A DNA stretch of 64,000 nucleotides. Source: Flavobacteriales bacterium. GTDB taxonomy: Bacteria > Bacteroidota > Bacteroidia > NS11-12g > UBA9320. The DNA lies in NCBI GenBank assembly GCA_020635395.1, contig JACJZV010000004.1, positions 186,001-250,000 of the forward strand, in the 5' to 3' direction. Numbering within the stretch: the first letter of the stretch is position 1; the number at the start of each line of letters is the position of its first letter. The notes below the pieces were generated by a model. It did not search any database, was not told where the DNA came from, and saw nothing but the letters and a program-made list of their open reading frames with translations. The position numbers were made by a program, and so were the translations under genes. Positions 61,701 through 64,000 of this stretch are shown here, one piece after another.

Positions 61701-64000
61701 AGCACATTTGTTGGATGTTGTGCGGTATCTGTGCCACCGTTGCCCAAATCCCAAAAATATTTCATATCCGCAGGATTTCCAGTGCCGTTTGGAGAAGATA
61801 GGTTGGTAAAAGTGACCAGCAACGGAAAACAACCATTACTCGTATCCATGCTAAAATCGGCAATCGGATTGGGGAAAACCTTCCGAAAAGCAAGTGCAGT
61901 ATCGGCACAACCCATCCAGTTTTTGGCAATTAATTGTATTTGATAGATGGTGTCTCCATTGCTTTTCAAATTAAAAGTGGCCGTTGGCTCATCCAACGTA
62001 GAAGTAGTGCCATTGCCAAAATTCCACACATAATTTGCGGCATGTAGCGAATGGTTTAAGAATGTATCCACCAAAGGGCCGCATCCTGAATCCATTGGAT
62101 TGCCAATTACTGCGGTTGGGTTTTTTGATGTCAAAAATACTTGCTCCACACTATCGGCTCTGCATCCAATGGTGTTGTCTGCCACCAATTTTACACGTTT
62201 TATAGTCGTATCTGTTCCAATAATCAAACTATCTATTTCCTTATTGGTGGATACCAATGTACCATCGACAAACCACCTAAACACACTTGCATCAATGCTT
62301 TGATTTTGCATATAGAATGTGGCCGGGGCACATAAAGCCGTATCGGACAGCTTTAATTTTGCCAACGAATTTGGTTTTATGGTTACCTGCAATGTGTCTT
62401 TGCTTTGGCAAATGGTTTTGTTTACAGCTGAAACTATTACACTAAAATTTCCACTTTTTGTAAAAACATGGCCAAACCGGTTGATACCAGAATAAACAGA
62501 ATCAGGAGTAGTGCCATCGCCATAATTAATCACCAAAAAATCATAATCTATCGATTTATTGTCAAAGAACATGGTATCCAAAGAGCATACCGCCCCTCCT
62601 GTCGAAACATCAATGGTTGGCACTTTATATACAAACAAATTTTGTTTGGCAGTATCAATGCCGCATGTATCGGCCACCACCAACATGAGTTGGTATTTGC
62701 CGCTATCTGAATAGGTTATGAAAGGTGGATTTTTGAGAATAGAAGTATCGCCATTGCCAAAACGCCAAAAATAGGTGGCACTATTTGTAAAATCGGTTGA
62801 ACTGATATTTGAAAGGTTGAGCGTGTGCGAAACGCAACCGTTAGTAACTCCGCTGAATGATGCGGTAGGCTTGTCTTTTACAACAACTTGTTTGGTCACT
62901 GACTTTGTTCCACATCTATTAGAAACCAAGAGTTTTAAGTTGTAATTTCCCCTTCCAAAATACGTATGTGCATCTATTTTTGAATTTCCTGTATTCCCGT
63001 CTCCCCATTGCCAAACACGAGTCAACCCATACCCAATGCTGGTGTCTCTAACATTTACTTTGGCAGTGGCACAACCAGCAAGCGTGTCATGAACAAAACC
63101 CGGAATAGGCGTATAAACCACATTGAATACCTGCCTCATGGTGTCTTCGCCACATTTATTTTTGGCTACCAAATAAACTGTTTTCGGCCCTTCGGTGGCA
63201 TAATTGTGGGTTATATTCGATTTACCCGTTATCCATCCGCTTTTCGTTCCATCTCCAAAATCCCAATAATATTGTTTCGGGTCGGGTACGAGGCAAAAAC
63301 TGTCACTACTTTTATTAATAAAAGTATAAACCCCTGACGGGTCACAATTGCTGGAATCTATGGTAAAGATTGCCTTATCTTTTTGCGAAATGTGAATCGG
63401 ATTCCAGGTGGTTTGAGAATATCCGCACACATTGCTGGCGGTTAGCTTTACCGTCCCGTTACAAAGTGTTCCGGTATAGATAAATTTAATTGTATCCTTA
63501 AAGGTGTTACTGCCAAATTTTGCTTTGGTGCCATTGCCAAAGTCCCAGTCAAACACCGTTCCGTTGCTAATATTGGATGAATTATTGACAAAATTGACCG
63601 AAAAAGGTGCACACCCCACATTAAAACCCGAACTGGGGCCGATAATACCTGCTGTTGGTATCCTTTCATTTATCAGAGTTCCATACGTTGTGTCAACACA
63701 GCCGTTTAAATCCGTTGTTACAAATTTTATGGTAAAGACACCGGTTTTGGGAAACGTATGCCCCACAATGCTGTCTTTCTTCAAATTTCCGTAGCTCGAT
63801 GTGGCCCCATCTCCCCATAAAACATGGAGGGCAAGAAGCGAATCTTTTGGGGCAGCCTCTACGTTGAATGAGTCGGGGTCGGTGCTTTGCTGAATGCAGT
63901 TAATCCACTCCGGTTTGTCCGAGTAGCCATTAATAAAATCGTTAAACTCTGCCAAAGGATTTGTAACCACAACACTCGAAATAACAGAATCAGCACAACC
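58739..64000 (-). CDS. Giant PKD-repeat T9SS-secreted protein (5' end missing)
   Basis: 1,753 residues visible; the frame is open to the window edge, so the N-terminus and signal peptide lie outside. About 17 clear PKD domains with WDFGNG/WNFGDG cores (plus two weak ones) of about 80-95 residues run in tandem, many with the GCxPLxVxFTN strand. The end is a type-B T9SS C-terminal domain (IFIPSAFSPSELNQLNDYF, FRIFNRWGEKIF, MAWDGTYKG). It is a surface adhesin or extracellular-matrix type protein by analogy. No partner PorP/SprF gene lies downstream here. Confidence 0.92.
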   Translation of the reverse strand, partial: GCADSVISSVVVTNPLAEFNDFINGYSDKPEWINCIQQSTDPDSFNVEAAPKDSLLALHVLWGDGATSSYGNLKKDSIVGHTFPKTGVFTIKFVTTDLNGCVDTTYGTLINERIPTAGIIGPSSGFNVGCAPFSVNFVNNSSNISNGTVFDWDFGNGTKAKFGSNTFKDTIKFIYTGTLCNGTVKLTASNVCGYSQTTWNPIHISQKDKAIFTIDSSNCDPSGVYTFINKSSDSFCLVPDPKQYYWDFGDGTKSGWITGKSNITHNYATEGPKTVYLVAKNKCGEDTMRQVFNVVYTPIPGFVHDTLAGCATAKVNVRDTSIGYGLTRVWQWGDGNTGNSKIDAHTYFGRGNYNLKLLVSNRCGTKSVTKQVVVKDKPTASFSGVTNGCVSHTLNLSNISSTDFTNSATYFWRFGNGDTSILKNPPFITYSDSGKYQLMLVVADTCGIDTAKQNLFVYKVPTIDVSTGGAVCSLDTMFFDNKSIDYDFLVINYGDGTTPDSVYSGINRFGHVFTKSGNFSVIVSAVNKTICQSKDTLQVTIKPNSLAKLKLSDTALCAPATFYMQNQSIDASVFRWFVDGTLVSTNKEIDSLIIGTDTTIKRVKLVADNTIGCRADSVEQVFLTSKNPTAVIGNPMDSGCGPLVDTFLNHSLHAANYVWNFGNGTTSTLDEPTATFNLKSNGDTIYQIQLIAKNWMGCADTALAFRKVFPNPIADFSMDTSNGCFPLLVTFTNLSSPNGTGNPADMKYFWDLGNGGTDTAQHPTNVLYYDSKTIDSVYTVSLSIKSTNGCSASKRSNITVYPKPTVDFSLSQTEGCGPFEPNITNISKPNNFGSIGIMTFDWDFGNGQTSVFQNPSASFRANPVKDTFYTLKLIGYSEHLCADSMQKTVQVFPKPLSSFSLDTNKGCSPLSVQFTNNSVPYDTSSIGDMSFFWSFGNANTSAQTNATETFYETAFANKEYNIQLIAISEHGCRDTAYDTVTVFPTPNAVFTQDKTQGCGPLLVNFKNNSQLNNQNFWNLGSGFSSSPADTAFLFPFVRLMDTTYTVLLFTKSQNGCQSDTAIRTVTVFAQPIADFQPVFDSICWYDEFNFTNNSNGAVFYSWDFGDGVSSTSSSPNYQYKKGSDAYTGLDFEVRLEASSSRNCKDTAIDSVYVYPFTVAQILNNLDSFCSPAVINFINGSQNYSQSLWNFGNENTSTQSQPSFFYQNISNVTKDLMVSLQTTNTFGCVDNDTIRFKIIPEPTADFSPFRMDVCDSGYFSMVNRSINNVSNNWDFGNGKTSNLAEPSLLLVRNRNATANYPVRLIVKNTAGCPDTAIHVVSVNPIMTVDFDTSVISNLCVEDNVAFKNRSKFAVYHKWTFGDGAESRDSMPVYFYKKGGVFSVKYIGYDINGCPDSIEKKAMITVYDRPKANFIFDPINAKMPNSTVSFTDVSISSIGLTYSWNFDDGGATSTQKYPSHTFSDSGIYYVQLLVDNGFCTDTITKPVIIEPYLPIPFFTADNVAGCSPLIVNFSNQSLYANRYRWFFDDGSESDLENPSHSFVYEGKYDIKLVAYGPGGEADTTAQQMITVHPNPMALFNISPTERYLPNAQFAADNQSIGAVTYLWNVSNQNGIWYDSSHKKSPVFQLNASGVFNIDLQVENQFGCRDTFNRPLYITVHDGGKIFIPSAFSPSELNQLNDYFMPVMTGVDPNGYLFRIFNRWGEKIFETTDINMAWDGTYKGRMSEMEQYVFTIDGQFYSGQQFNERGTVYLMR

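Overview
The window is a 64 kb piece of a Bacteroidota chromosome, probably from an uncultured or draft-assembled member of the phylum. The evidence is two giant secreted proteins with type IX secretion (T9SS) type-B C-terminal domains, a PorP/SprF protein, a T9SS plug (DUF5103) protein, promoters of the phylum-specific form TTG-N19-TAnnTTTG, almost no Shine-Dalgarno sequences, and an AT-rich base composition. Two apparent one-base homopolymer frameshifts could be sequencing slips or real decay.

Layout. 1-1.7 kb: end of methylmalonyl-CoA epimerase, an M20 amidohydrolase and YraN. 2.3-9.2 kb: a DUF2341/Ig-repeat T9SS cargo protein and its PorP/SprF partner, closed by a strong terminator. 9.4-18.9 kb: aconitase, a frameshifted small gene, a run of envelope genes (HEAT-cyclophilin lipoprotein, beta-barrel, ABC permease, T9SS plug) and dprA. 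18.9-25 kb: queA, pirin, a VapBC-type toxin-antitoxin pair, a thioredoxin gene pair, a CPBP protease, YqeY and two unknown secreted proteins. 25-32.2 kb: dnaE, an orphan gene inserted behind it with a 114-bp duplicate of the dnaE 3' end, and an SPFH/NfeD pair. 32.4-36.8 kb: rpsO, pnp, murQ, trmN. 36.8-52 kb: a single-chain restriction-modification enzyme translationally coupled to an esterase, nadC, an SDR, RNase Z, ftsK, a LolA-like protein, a rhomboid protease, a PLC/P1-like nuclease, an RND adaptor, a two-domain universal stress protein, a nucleoside phosphorylase and a GNAT-like protein.

52-56.3 kb is the accessory hot spot. It holds decayed repeats, two broken paralogous lipoprotein genes, and tRNA-Lys(UUU) with a 2-kb element integrated in its 3' end. 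The element is bounded by 17-bp direct repeats, has matching TGCCTCA arm sites at both ends, and has no integrase. It carries only a coupled two-gene PIN-nuclease cassette and, on the opposite strand, a circularly permuted tRNA-like gene (3' half before 5' half) ending in an intrinsic terminator. The original tRNA-Lys terminator now lies just outside the far repeat. This small element is the best candidate for an undescribed system.

56.4-64 kb returns to core genes: a thioredoxin-fold lipoprotein, the ComM/YifB ATPase, and the C-terminal 1,753 residues of a giant PKD-repeat T9SS protein that runs off the window edge.
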